Below are positions 22,340-31,107 of a DNA stretch of 40,838 nucleotides, piece after piece. A program made the position numbers and the translations under genes. Origin of the DNA: Mucidula mucida (taxonomy: Eukaryota; Basidiomycota; Agaricomycetes; Agaricales; Physalacriaceae); assembly GCA_015501055.1 (NCBI GenBank), contig JADNYV010000307.1, forward strand, positions 1-40,838, read 5' to 3'. The notes under the pieces were generated by a model. It searched no databases. It had not been told where the DNA came from and saw only the letters and a list, made by a program, of their open reading frames with translations. Each line of letters opens with the position of its first letter. Within the stretch, counting starts at the first letter, position 1.

Positions 22340-22357
22340 TACTCGCGTCCGACTCTA
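22340..22357 (-). repeat. Right terminal inverted repeat of the hAT element
   Basis: Read inward on the minus strand: TAGAGTCGGACGCGAGTA, directly before the right TTCTGGCC target duplication. Four mismatches to the left end. Confidence 0.9.
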
Positions 22358-23665
22358 TTCTGGCCCTGTCTACCGCAAGGCCCCCGCCCAGACGACGTCT
22401 TCTGATCATGCTCTGACCGCCGTAGCTCACACTTCCGTTACGTCTGCCGCTTCCATTGCCCCCGTCGCGTGCGCTGCTCATGTCCGAGCTACGCCAACCA
22501 CTGTCAAGGATGACCCGCCCACTTCCCCTCAAATGATAGGTGGATGGCTCGCTCACACGCATCTTGTTGTTGAGAAGCAAGGTTTAGGCAGCCGGTACAC
22601 AATTGGAAAGAAGAGTCAGAGCAAGGCCATGGACCGGTTTATCGGTCGCTCCATAGACCGTGCTCTTGCCACGCTTCTGGGTCGCAACACTGACACTGAC
22701 CCACAGCCGTTCTCTTCTGGTGGTCTGGAGGCTATCGCCATGGATGCCCTCTTGGTGACTGCTGCGGAAGACGGTCTCGATACCGGTCCGCACGATCTAG
22801 CCACCAGAATCCGGGAGGATGATGAGGCGACATATTCCGGCCCCCTCGTCACCTATGTAGGTCTCTGTTTGCACTGACATTCGCTGCTGACTGTCTATCA
22901 GATTGTTCAACGTCTCATTGCCTTTCGTTCGACGTTTAAGGAGGCTGCAATCACTGTTGTTCCCACCGAGCTTCAACTTACCAAGACGGACGCCGGTCGC
23001 GCTCGCGCTCGCTCCATGATCGACGACCTCACCTATCATTGTGGAAGTCATCAGGAATCGGTACGTTGTGTTTGCTGCCTCGCATGCGTACTCAATTCTT
23101 ACTCAGGGAAATGCCAACCCGGCGCAACCGTACCGTGCTCATGTTGTGCAGACGATGGTTACGGCTACTCTCGCAAAGAACGCGACATCGCCGTTGAACA
23201 AATATGCTGACAGTCTGACGTCGACGTACATGGAAGGACCTCGCGCACAAGAACGAGAGGTTCCAGCTCTCATGTTAGCTCTCGTCGTGACCGCGGTAAG
23301 TGTACAACTGTTTCATGCTCACCCTACTCATACATTTGCAGATCCATGCCGTCTTGATGGAGTGGTCCCGCAACTCGAAGGACCACTTCTCGGGTAATAA
23401 CGTTGAAGGAGCTTTCAGGAGCCATTTGGTAATGCTCAATGCGCTCAAGGACCGCAAGCCCTTGTACTACCACCGCCTTACTCATGATTTATTCCAAGCT
23501 GCAACGTGTGTGTTTGTCTATTTCTTGATCGGCGACTGATCCCATTTCAGCGGCGCCCAACCTCTCGCTACTCATGGCCTCTCCAACGAGGAGATTATCG
23601 CCGCCACCGCATGGGATGCCATCACCGAAGATGATGACGACAATGGGGGCCAGCCGTCAATTTAA
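22358..23665 (+). pseudogene. 3' part of the DUF6532-type accessory gene
   Basis: The frame resumes right after the hAT element and is open over five introns to the TAA at 23663-23665. The C-terminal domain reads AQPYRAHVVQTMVTATLAKN, EREVPALMLALVVTAIHAVL, EWSRNSKDHFSGNNVEGAFR, SHLVMLNALKDRKPLYYHRL and THDLFQAAT. This has the layout I associate with DUF6532: a helical domain with a conserved P.L.LALV.TAI...EW core and a late H...L segment. Such proteins are common in agaricomycetes near DNA transposons. The domain has no known activity. The conserved half is untouched by the insertion, but without its N-terminal start it is not expected to be made. Confidence 0.7.
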
Positions 23666-24092
23666 TCGTATTGCCTTCACTCGTCGTAATACCTAATCTT
23701 GCTGCTTCTTTTGTCTTCGTACAGTCTAGCGCTCTGTCCTCCTTTCAGTTCTTCGAAGCTAGTACCTGCAGTACCATGTAGCACCCCTTGTTTAGAATCG
23801 TATGCCATATGGCACCTTGTTTGCTATCATCTATGTGAAGTTGAATGGGAAATACTCTGCCTGCTTGGGGATAATCACAAGAGAATTGATTTGTAAAGGA
23901 CCTCCGTTTCGTGACATCTTTCGCAGAAATCAACGAGAAGTTCAGTGAGAATATTGTTCTTTTCTGTGATAATGCTCGAGAACTAGCCAGGGGACCTATT
24001 TAAAAAGTAAAATGTTGGCTAATCGTGATAGTCCTTGTAATCGAAGCGGAATAGTCAAATTAGGCCTATTCTACAACTATTCTCGAAATATA
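23666..24092. other. Right flank of the Plavaka element, no gene
   Basis: About 430 bases between the DUF6532-type stop and the right inverted repeat. It holds a TIR-like sequence (CCAGGGGACCTATTTAAAAA, about 23989) and A/T-rich subterminal words such as GGAATAGTC and ACTATTCTCG. Confidence 0.55.
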
Positions 24093-24115
24093 ACCTGGGG
24101 ACCTTTTTCCTGATG
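24093..24115 (-). repeat. Right terminal inverted repeat of the Plavaka element
   Basis: Read on the minus strand it begins CATCAGGAAAAAGGTCCCCA, matching the left end at 20 of 23 positions. A degenerate TIR-like sequence (CCAGGGGACCTATTTAAAAA, about 23989) lies about 100 bases further in. Confidence 0.88.
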
Positions 24116-24118
24116 CAA

Positions 24119-24732
24119 TGTCGCGGAGACGTTGATATCAAATTGGTCTGTCCAGCCTTGGAATGTCTCGTGCTCCAGGGGATCTTTCTGTTCTGTGTAG
24201 TTGTCCATTTTCTTCTTCAGAAAGTCCGGGTCCGTCTTCGAGCTGGGGACGTTGATGCCAGCACTACCGTCACGGTGGAGCCGTAAGTATCTTGAGGAGA
24301 GGATTGCCTTTTGTGACCACATACCAGTTCACGAGGATATCTAATCGGCCTTCTGCGGCCTCAATGTGCTTGACGGCATTATCAATGCTTGTTTGGTCGG
24401 CCACGTCCATGGCAAGTCTGATATGAGAATATTCATCAGGAATGTGAAGATACACGATGCGAGGAAAATACCGACTGGACGAAAACTCCTTCGGTAGCGG
24501 ATAAAGCCGCAGCCGCCTTTTGCAAGACCTCCTCTCGACGCCCAGCGATGTAGACCTTTGCGCCATTCGCAGCGAAACCTTTGGAGATCATCAATCCACT
24601 AATACCACAATTCAATCAGTACGCACGCAACTGTCAGCGCCGTGATGTCACGTACATTCCGGTACCGCCGCCAGTGACAAGCGCCACCTGGCCACTGAGA
24701 GACATGATGTTGGCGACATTGAAGCGAGACAT
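24119..24732 (-). pseudogene. 5' half of the split SDR gene
   Basis: Exons 24732-24656, 24598-24476, 24417-24325 and 24263-24119 give 146 residues. After MSRFNVANIMSLSGQVALVT comes the cofactor-binding GGGTGIG, then AKVYIAGRREEVL, AMDVADQTSIDNAV and the NAG-equivalent LVNCAGINVPSS; it ends ...GWTDQFDINVSAT. These are the first five strands of the Rossmann fold of an NAD(P)-dependent SDR. The reading frame continues at 11606 beyond the transposon. With its own promoter, transcription here would run into the Plavaka right end and stop ten codons into it, giving a half enzyme. The substrate cannot be told. Confidence 0.88.
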
Positions 24733-24805
24733 TGTAGATGTTATTTCTCGTCGAATACATCGAGCTTTAACCCGACCTACCCATTGGTGTCGTGTTAGCT
24801 GTTAA

Positions 24806-24962
24806 TTCCCGATTGTCCGAGAAAATAAGCAGGATGAATAATGCTCGTATTTCGCAGTACGGGAGTACGCCAGCCAACGACTCGGTCTACTCAATAGCGG
24901 TAGAATCTGTTTTTCCCGATTATCCGGGCAAACAGAAAAGCTGAATAAAATTTGTATTCCGC
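24806..24962. repeat. Imperfect direct repeat upstream of the SDR gene
   Basis: Two ~50-base copies (24806-24855 and 24913-24962), both starting TTCCCGATT.TCCG and ending GTATT.CGC, 107 bases apart. They lie 75-230 bases upstream of the SDR start and may be a duplicated regulatory site. Confidence 0.55.
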
Positions 24963-25375
24963 ACCATGGGGAATGAATCATGATTCAGCCAGGAGGCGGC
25001 GCGAGACGCGGCTCAAGTCTTGGTGAAGCTTCAATTCAGTGCCTCTTTTTGATGCGATTCTCAACTCTCACGAAATACATTTTCCAACTGAGTATATACA
25101 ACTCATTCTCAAAACTTCAACTTCTACTGCTCTGCTGGTGCTGGCGTTAATGAGGGTATCTACGAGCGCTGTCAGTGTAACTCTCAAGTGGCAGACAGTG
25201 TACTTTATACGCAACGAACATGATCTCCGGGTCCCTGACACACTTTTCCCTTCGAATGTCACAAGCACTGTCCTTCTCGTCTCGTCGACATAGTCAGTGC
25301 GGAATGCGTCCCCCCTGACCATAACGTTGGCGTTCGATTACTGATCCGTGCCATTTTGACCACCAACCTGCATAC

Positions 25376-27130
25376 GCGAAGAGCGACGCATATGTACATG
25401 AATGTGAATCCACCCCCCTCGTTCCTCATTGTATCGCAATTCCATCGATTTCACAAGTCCAGAGCGCCCACCTTGCGAGTTCTGAGCGGGTGGCATGACC
25501 TAATCGCCATCGATAAACGCATGACCGATGAAATTGAAGAGCATGACATCGTCAGATGAGGTTTCTGAACGTCTGCGTGTTCATCTAATGAGCCACATCT
25601 TTCACAGAAGTGCAGACATGTGACTGATACAAGACCACTTGTTGAGCAGGACACGCCCCACCCCGCGATCACGCCACACTGATAGATGGACCTCCAAACA
25701 GATCCTCAGTGTGGAACTCCGCTACTCGCGTCTACGACAGCATGTGCTTAATCAGGCTACGATGTCTTCTCCCAAGTGTGGGGGAAGGAGCTGCGTGATG
25801 GCCGGCAGTTGTACGTTAGACGGCGACGCCACTCCTTATAGAGGACACTGCAAGGTTTCATTTCGAACACAGCTACATACAGAGATAGTGAATCTCGTCT
25901 GGCCTTCGGTGGGCGAGGCTACAATAATAGAAGAAGCATCAATCGGCGGTCATGGCATGACTGGGGAATGTGGGTACCTCCGACATTGAAAACCCGATGC
26001 GTTCAAGACGAACATCAAAGCTTCCTATCTCAATAGGAGCAACGTAAGGGGATGCGCAGAGTTCGAGAGCCGTTCTATGATTGATACACAAAGACCGGAT
26101 CAGAGCTGTAAACCGAGGGAGCCCGTCAATATACAGTGACTCAAGATCTGCATCCACCTAAGTAGTCGTCTACTCCAGATTGCGATGCCTGAAACAGAAT
26201 GTCAACGGCGCGAGCGAACCCACGGGATACGAGTTTGAAGGAGGTACGTGTATGTATACTTGCATGCCATAATCCCGAATGAGTATGAGTAGGACAGGAA
26301 GGAGACGCGCAGCGGCAGGCAGACTTGGATGGGACGTGACATCGAAGCTCTCAGCTGCGGGCACCAGCAATCAGAAGAGGTAGAGTCGTTCCGGACGTGG
26401 ATGAGTCGCGGTCTACGAAAACCCGCCATGCCCTTTGTCCATCAGCGAGGTATGCGTGTAATTTGAGGAAGAAGGGAGCGTCAAGGCGCGAGAAAAAGTA
26501 TCATGAGCTGTTCCCAAGCCGCAGACGTGTCCTTCATCTGCAGGCAGACCTAAAGTTAATGACAGTCATCATCACATACATTTGCTGAGCTATCAGGAAC
26601 ATTAGCAGTCGGGTGGGCGGCAGTATTTCATAGCTTACGGCCGCACTGAATAACTGTTCGGTAAGCCGCTTCGGTTCTCGCCGGCGTTTGTGCGCGTGCT
26701 CCTGAGGAACAGTGTGGCGCTGGAGTCTAAAAACATCAGGCATAGCGAACCGTGTGCTCAACTGTCCATGTGAACATTGAAGTATGAATTGCTTACGCGC
26801 CACAATACGGCATCCAAACGCGCTAGTGAGTACGGTTATTTGGAGAAAAGCCGGATGTGATAACATACACGTCTTCATTCGAGCGATAAGCGCTTGGGTG
26901 TCTTTCATATCTCTAAGATTAAAGCGGTCCAGGGCATTTCCGTGTGGATCCCATATCTGAGGGCGGAAATGCTGAACTAAGACGTAGAGGACCTGGGGCG
27001 GTGAGTTGAAGGAGTACGCTGTACTGTAGTACTATTCGAGCTCACCTTTAAGGTTAGTTCTCATTCACATAGGTAATTTGAGGCGGCGGTGTACGTATAT
27101 ACTCAGGGCGTTTTCCCACTATCACTACTT
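25376..27130. repeat. Relic copy A of a ~1.7-kb sequence (minus orientation)
   Basis: Read on the minus strand this block aligns in order with 35880-37610 on the plus strand. Examples are GGGCGTTTTCCCA, TTCAGCATTTCCG, TATGGGATCCACACGG, AAGACGTGTATGTTATCACA, AAGTATACATACAC, TCACTGTATATTGACGG, GGAGTGGCGTCGCCGTCTA and GATGTGGCTCATT. The best-kept coding fragment on the minus strand (26910-26800) reads MKDTQALIARMKTCMLSHPA then FLQITVLTS. Frames are broken by stops and shifts. I do not recognise the ancestral protein; it may have been a leucine-rich/F-box-like protein, but this is a guess. Confidence 0.65.
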
Positions 27131-27864
27131 GTCTTCTTCCCAAAAAAAGAGGCGTTTTGTCATGGGAAGATGAGTGTCACTACTGTTATAGAAACACACG
27201 CCCTGAATCAGGAGACGGAGGCAGTAGCAGGGACGACGGAGGTCGGCTTGGCGGGTGAAGGTTGTAGTTTCACGTAAAGCAGTCACGACTGCGAAAAAAT
27301 TAAATCAACGAACAGATGGTACCTGGATGTTACATGGCGGTGAAGCGCGTAATGATGGTGCGACTCAAGTAAAGTGTATACAATCCAACTGTGTAGGAGA
27401 TTTGAATCGTCGAAGGATGAGAGGTCGAATTGTGAGCACATGGAAGTTCCTCCCGATCAAAGTGGCTGTGCGCCTTCTTGTCTTCGTACCACCACCACCT
27501 TGACCTTCTTTCTTGGCTCTGCGTCATTCAAGACTTCCTTCAGAGTTTTTTAGGCGTAATATGTCAACCAAGAACGCGTTTTTTTTCAGGTATCACCTCA
27601 ACTCTCGCTTTGCTGGTGACTTTTCTGGGGCGTAAGATTCAAACCACTTCAATTTTCTAGTTTGAACGCAACTGTACTTACTGTCTTTCTTGGGCGAAGG
27701 AAGCTCGTATTCGGATACCGCTGACATGATCCTCGCATTTCTGGTTGCGACATACTTGACGGGACCACAACTCTCTGCGAATCAACGTGGTCTTCTTCTC
27801 CTCGCACGACGGATCTCTTATATTGACCGGCGTGGAGGCGCTCCGTGCATTCTTGCTTTCATTC
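27131..27864. other. Gap without a convincing gene
   Basis: About 730 bases between relic copy A and the C2H2 gene. Short frames only, with no motif; it may hold the promoter of the C2H2 gene and possibly lost 5' exons. Confidence 0.4.
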
Positions 27865-28559
27865 ATGACCTCTCTAATGGTCTCCTCCGTACTTGGGGAA
27901 GACCCGTTCATAGAACCTGCATTTGACAGCACTCTGGACGAGCTACTGTTATCTGAATCGATTACGTCGTCCTGGGATCTGGTGAGTCGCCGGGCGCGCA
28001 CCTCCGTCGCATTCTCAAAGTAATCCCCGCATATAGACGTCGAATTTCGCTTGTTGCGGGCTGATACTTGCGGATTTGCACGCGCTGCTGGAGCATTTCG
28101 AGACTACGCATGGCGAACGGCGACCTCCCAGTTTGGAGATCCCAGCACCTCCAACGCCGCCTGCATCATCGTGCAGTCTCTCAGATGTGTTGACACCACC
28201 GGCACAGGCACTGGACACGCTATCGCCGCTGCCGGTTACGCCATGCCGATTGCGGACGATAGCTGCGCCCGTCCCTCGACGCGAGCGTACGGAGGACAAG
28301 GACAAGGATAGAAAGAGACGGAAACGAAAACGACAATATCCCTGCACGGTAAGTACATTCCTTATCTCTCTAGTTATGATCCGAGATCTCATATCCGTTT
28401 AGAAGACGCCCGGGTGTGTCAAGGTAGGCGACATGCGTGTATGCGTATGATCATTGATGAATCATGATGTTTGCAAAGGAGTACCTGAATAAGAATGGAC
28501 TCAAGTATCACCTGGAGAAGGGCGAGTGCGTTGTTCCGAGGGCAAGTGCCGATCGATGA
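27865..28559 (+). CDS. Small C2H2-type zinc-finger protein (176 residues)
   Basis: Exons 27865-27981, 28037-28348, 28403-28423 and 28479-28559 join in frame. The first finger-like unit is FACCGLILADLHALLEHFET followed by TH. A Pro/Ser/Thr-rich linker with LSDVLTPPAQAL and a basic run (KDKDRKRRKRKRQ, likely nuclear signal) follows. The second unit, split over three exons, reads CTKTPGCVK, EYLNKNGLKYHLEKGEC, with Cys, Cys, His and a final Cys in place of the usual His. This layout resembles the SFP1-like fungal zinc-finger regulators. The protein is short and the first exon is weakly supported, so 5' exons may be missing. It sits between relics, so its expression is uncertain. Confidence 0.6.
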
Positions 28560-29229
28560 ATAGATCCAGGGGGCTAGGCGGGTGTCCGATATGTTTCGAG
28601 GGAGGCGGGGGCGCCAAAAGTATCATATGATAATTACAGGAGTCGCGACGGGATGTGGATATTCCTGATGTGAATGGGCGTTCAATCCATATGATTCTGA
28701 AGACAGGGAGTAGGTTGTTGCCGAATATGCCGTATCGAGTTGCTTGGGGACCCCGTACACCAGTCACGGCAGGCAGAAAGTACTCTGGCCCAAAAACTAG
28801 ACTGAGAGGTGAGACTGAGGCAAGTAGAATCTATCGTCAAACTTGCCACCGCAACCGCCACTTACGCCAAGTCTGGAAAGAAAGCATCGGATTATACTAT
28901 ACATCTACAAGACCAAGTTTGATTTCCCTCAAGCACAAAAGGGTGTGTCGGCCATCGATTTAGTTCCATTCGAGAGAGCGCGCTTACCTGTCCACCCGAG
29001 CACCGGGTGCTCCGTTAAACGAGATGGAATTCTGCAAGAAACATACGGACATACATGGGTGGCTCGAATCTGATAACAATTGGCGGACAACCTCACCGCG
29101 GAAAATAAACAGACGATGTTATAAATCACCAGCTCCCCCGCCATCCCTCTTGTACACGCCCACAGTGCCCGCATATTCGACGGCTGTTCGACTTAATGTG
29201 AGATTTCCTCAAATGCCTACCGCTGACGC
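28560..29229. other. Gap without a convincing gene
   Basis: Roughly 670 bases downstream of the C2H2 gene. Frames here have no motif; the right end probably belongs to the LINE relic. Confidence 0.4.
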
Positions 29230-29870
29230 GGCGAGGTTATGCTTCCCGCAGTCTACGAGTTTCGCCAGGGACTTCGTGGAGTACGACGAATTCAACCGGG
29301 TATTAGGATTGACATGCAATGGGTAACTGCGCATCTAGACTTGCCATGGAACGAGGCGGCGGACAAACAGGCGAAACGAGCAGCGGCGGAGGATCCTACC
29401 TCCTCAACGCCAATGGCGCAGCTACCCACCATATTCTGGAAGCCACTGCCCCTCAGCGCAACAGCAAGAAGGCGCGTTTTTCGACAGAAACTTGAGGAAA
29501 GGCGAACAGGAGATGGCGCGATTCCATACGTCGAGCCAGGTTCAAACGGACCTCGACAGCAGACGCCATAACAGCGGGCAAGAAATAGTGCTCGCTGACA
29601 GGCACACTATCACGTCGAGTCGCGTCCCCAGAATGTCCGGCGTGTCGCCACTACAAAGAAGACGTCCCCCATTATCTCCTTCACTGCCCGGCGTACCACA
29701 CTGACCGCGAACACATGAAGCGCAATGTCAAACGCGTCAGAGGAGATCTCGAGCGCACCCATCTGCTGAACGAGCCAAAGAACATCCCCCACCTGCTACT
29801 ATTCAGGCCCAAATCACCACTGCGTACATACGCCGCCTCCCGAGATCCCTTCCAAGATGCCATGTTCTGA
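29230..29870 (+). mobile_element. Relic of a non-LTR retrotransposon (RNase H and C-terminal zinc knuckle)
   Basis: DMQWVTAHLDLPWNEAADKQ followed by AKRAAAEDP is the last part of an RNase H domain (the W...H and NE.AD signature). The following LP.SATARRRVF is typical of fungal LINE polyproteins of the Tad1 kind. After a frameshift, ECPACRHYKEDVPHYLLHCP (C-x2-C, H, C knuckle) and HLLLFRPKSPLRTYAASR run to a stop at 29868-29870. The reverse transcriptase and endonuclease are absent, so this is a dead 5'-truncated copy. Confidence 0.75.
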
Positions 29871-31107
29871 AGAGAACAATGATAGACGGCACTCCCGACA
29901 CAGAAACAATGGCGTAACACACGCACCCTCACAAGGCTTGTCGTAACCCGATAATCCTGAAGTATAAAATTGTATTCAAAGACCGAAAAACCTCGTACCT
30001 CCAGAGTATCTGGGGCAGTGTCGTTTATTCGTCGAGTCGCAACAGCTCTTGGCATTGCCGCGAGAACACGGAGGCTGAACGGCGGCGTCTATGTCTACAA
30101 GGAATTGGTGAGCACAAAAACAGAAGACGAACAGGCCCCAAGAAAGGAAACTTCAACGACAAGGCCACACTAAATGATAGGTTTGCTCTGTTACAATGTT
30201 ATAAACACGCCCGGTATTCGAGGTCCTGGCTGCCACGATGCCGCAGAATCTCGGCCATCAGCGGCATCAATCGCTGCAAGTATGAGTACGAGTATGAGTT
30301 GGGGCTAACACTCCTGTCACATTTATAGTTTCAGTCGTGCAATGAATTCGACTTTCACGGCGCACTGGATCTGCATGCGCTGTATGTGAGCTCCTTAACG
30401 GGGAATGAATGCAACCGCCACATTGCTGATTCAGGAACATTAAGATCAGTGCAACGCGAGGTCCGCTCAACTGACCGACCACGCGCCGAGAACGTAATAC
30501 AAGGGAGGTGGAACAGTGTTGTCTGATTCTCTTCTTGTATGCGTGCGGTGTACGGGAGGCGGGGAAAGTATCAAATGGGCTGATAACAGCGGCGCTTCGG
30601 GAGAATCCGAGGTACCGCGGGGGATCGTCCGACTAGTGGAAGGTCAGTTGTCATTCTTGGTGTCAATCAGTTGACCGACGGAAGCTTGATTTGGACGGAA
30701 ATGAGCAGCTGCGTGGCGTCTACCCCGCATCGTTTCCCCAGGTTACAGCTAGTTGCACACCCGTCTTCCCCGCATTGGCTCAATTGAGTGTGAGAGAGAT
30801 CCGATCAGGCAGCAGTGATTGCGTAATACGAGCGCCACATCCCAGCTTCAACAGTGCTGGATTTCCTGTTTCCGTGGGCACCGCAATCAAGGAAAGCGGT
30901 CTCCGGAAAGTGAGGCATGTTTTGGGCGGAGTTTGCCGATCAGTCACAAGTTGCGACGGGAAGTTCGGAGAAATGTTACGTAATGCACGTGATGACAAGC
31001 ATTGGATTCAGCTGATTGGATGAATACCGGGCCGTGTGGGCGAAAAGAGGAAAAGGTCCCAAGTGACTGTCGACCACCAACCATCTCCAGGGCACACAGG
31101 CGCGACG
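29871..31107. other. Intergenic region upstream of the areA-GATA-like gene
   Basis: About 1.2 kb with only short frames. The last 300-400 bases are the likely promoter of the gene that starts at 31108. No RNA gene or other element is seen. Confidence 0.45.

Larger units (their letters stand above)
17019..22357. mobile_element. hAT-type transposon (5339 bp) with truncated transposase and an intact accessory gene
   Basis: Exact 8-bp target duplication TTCTGGCC (17011-17018 and 22358-22365), the length expected of hAT elements. The ends are imperfect inverted repeats: TAGAGATGGACACGAGTC on the left and TAGAGTCGGACGCGAGTA on the right read inward, 14 of 18 equal, starting TAGAG as hAT ends do. 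Both ends have about 180 bases of dense repeats of ACTCGAGTA- or ACTCACGAATA-like words. Inside are a BED-finger hAT transposase cut short after the start of its catalytic core (minus) and a full-length unknown gene (plus), divergent from each other. Without a helper transposase this copy should not move. Confidence 0.92.
11607..24115. mobile_element. Plavaka-type (CMC-like) DNA transposon, 12.5 kb including a nested hAT element
   Basis: The ends are inverted copies: the first 13 bases CATCAGGAAAAAG are identical at 11607 and, on the other strand, at 24115, and 20 of the first 23 bases match. Flanks are GAA on the left and CAA on the right. This is a 2-bp AA target duplication, or a 3-bp one with a mismatch, which fits the short duplications of the CACTA/CMC group. 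The element has cut one exon of an SDR gene. It carries a complete transposase (minus strand) and a DUF6532-type gene (plus strand) from a common central promoter. Without the later hAT insertion it would be about 7.16 kb. Subterminal copies of ACTATTNTCG-like words occur near both ends. Confidence 0.88.
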
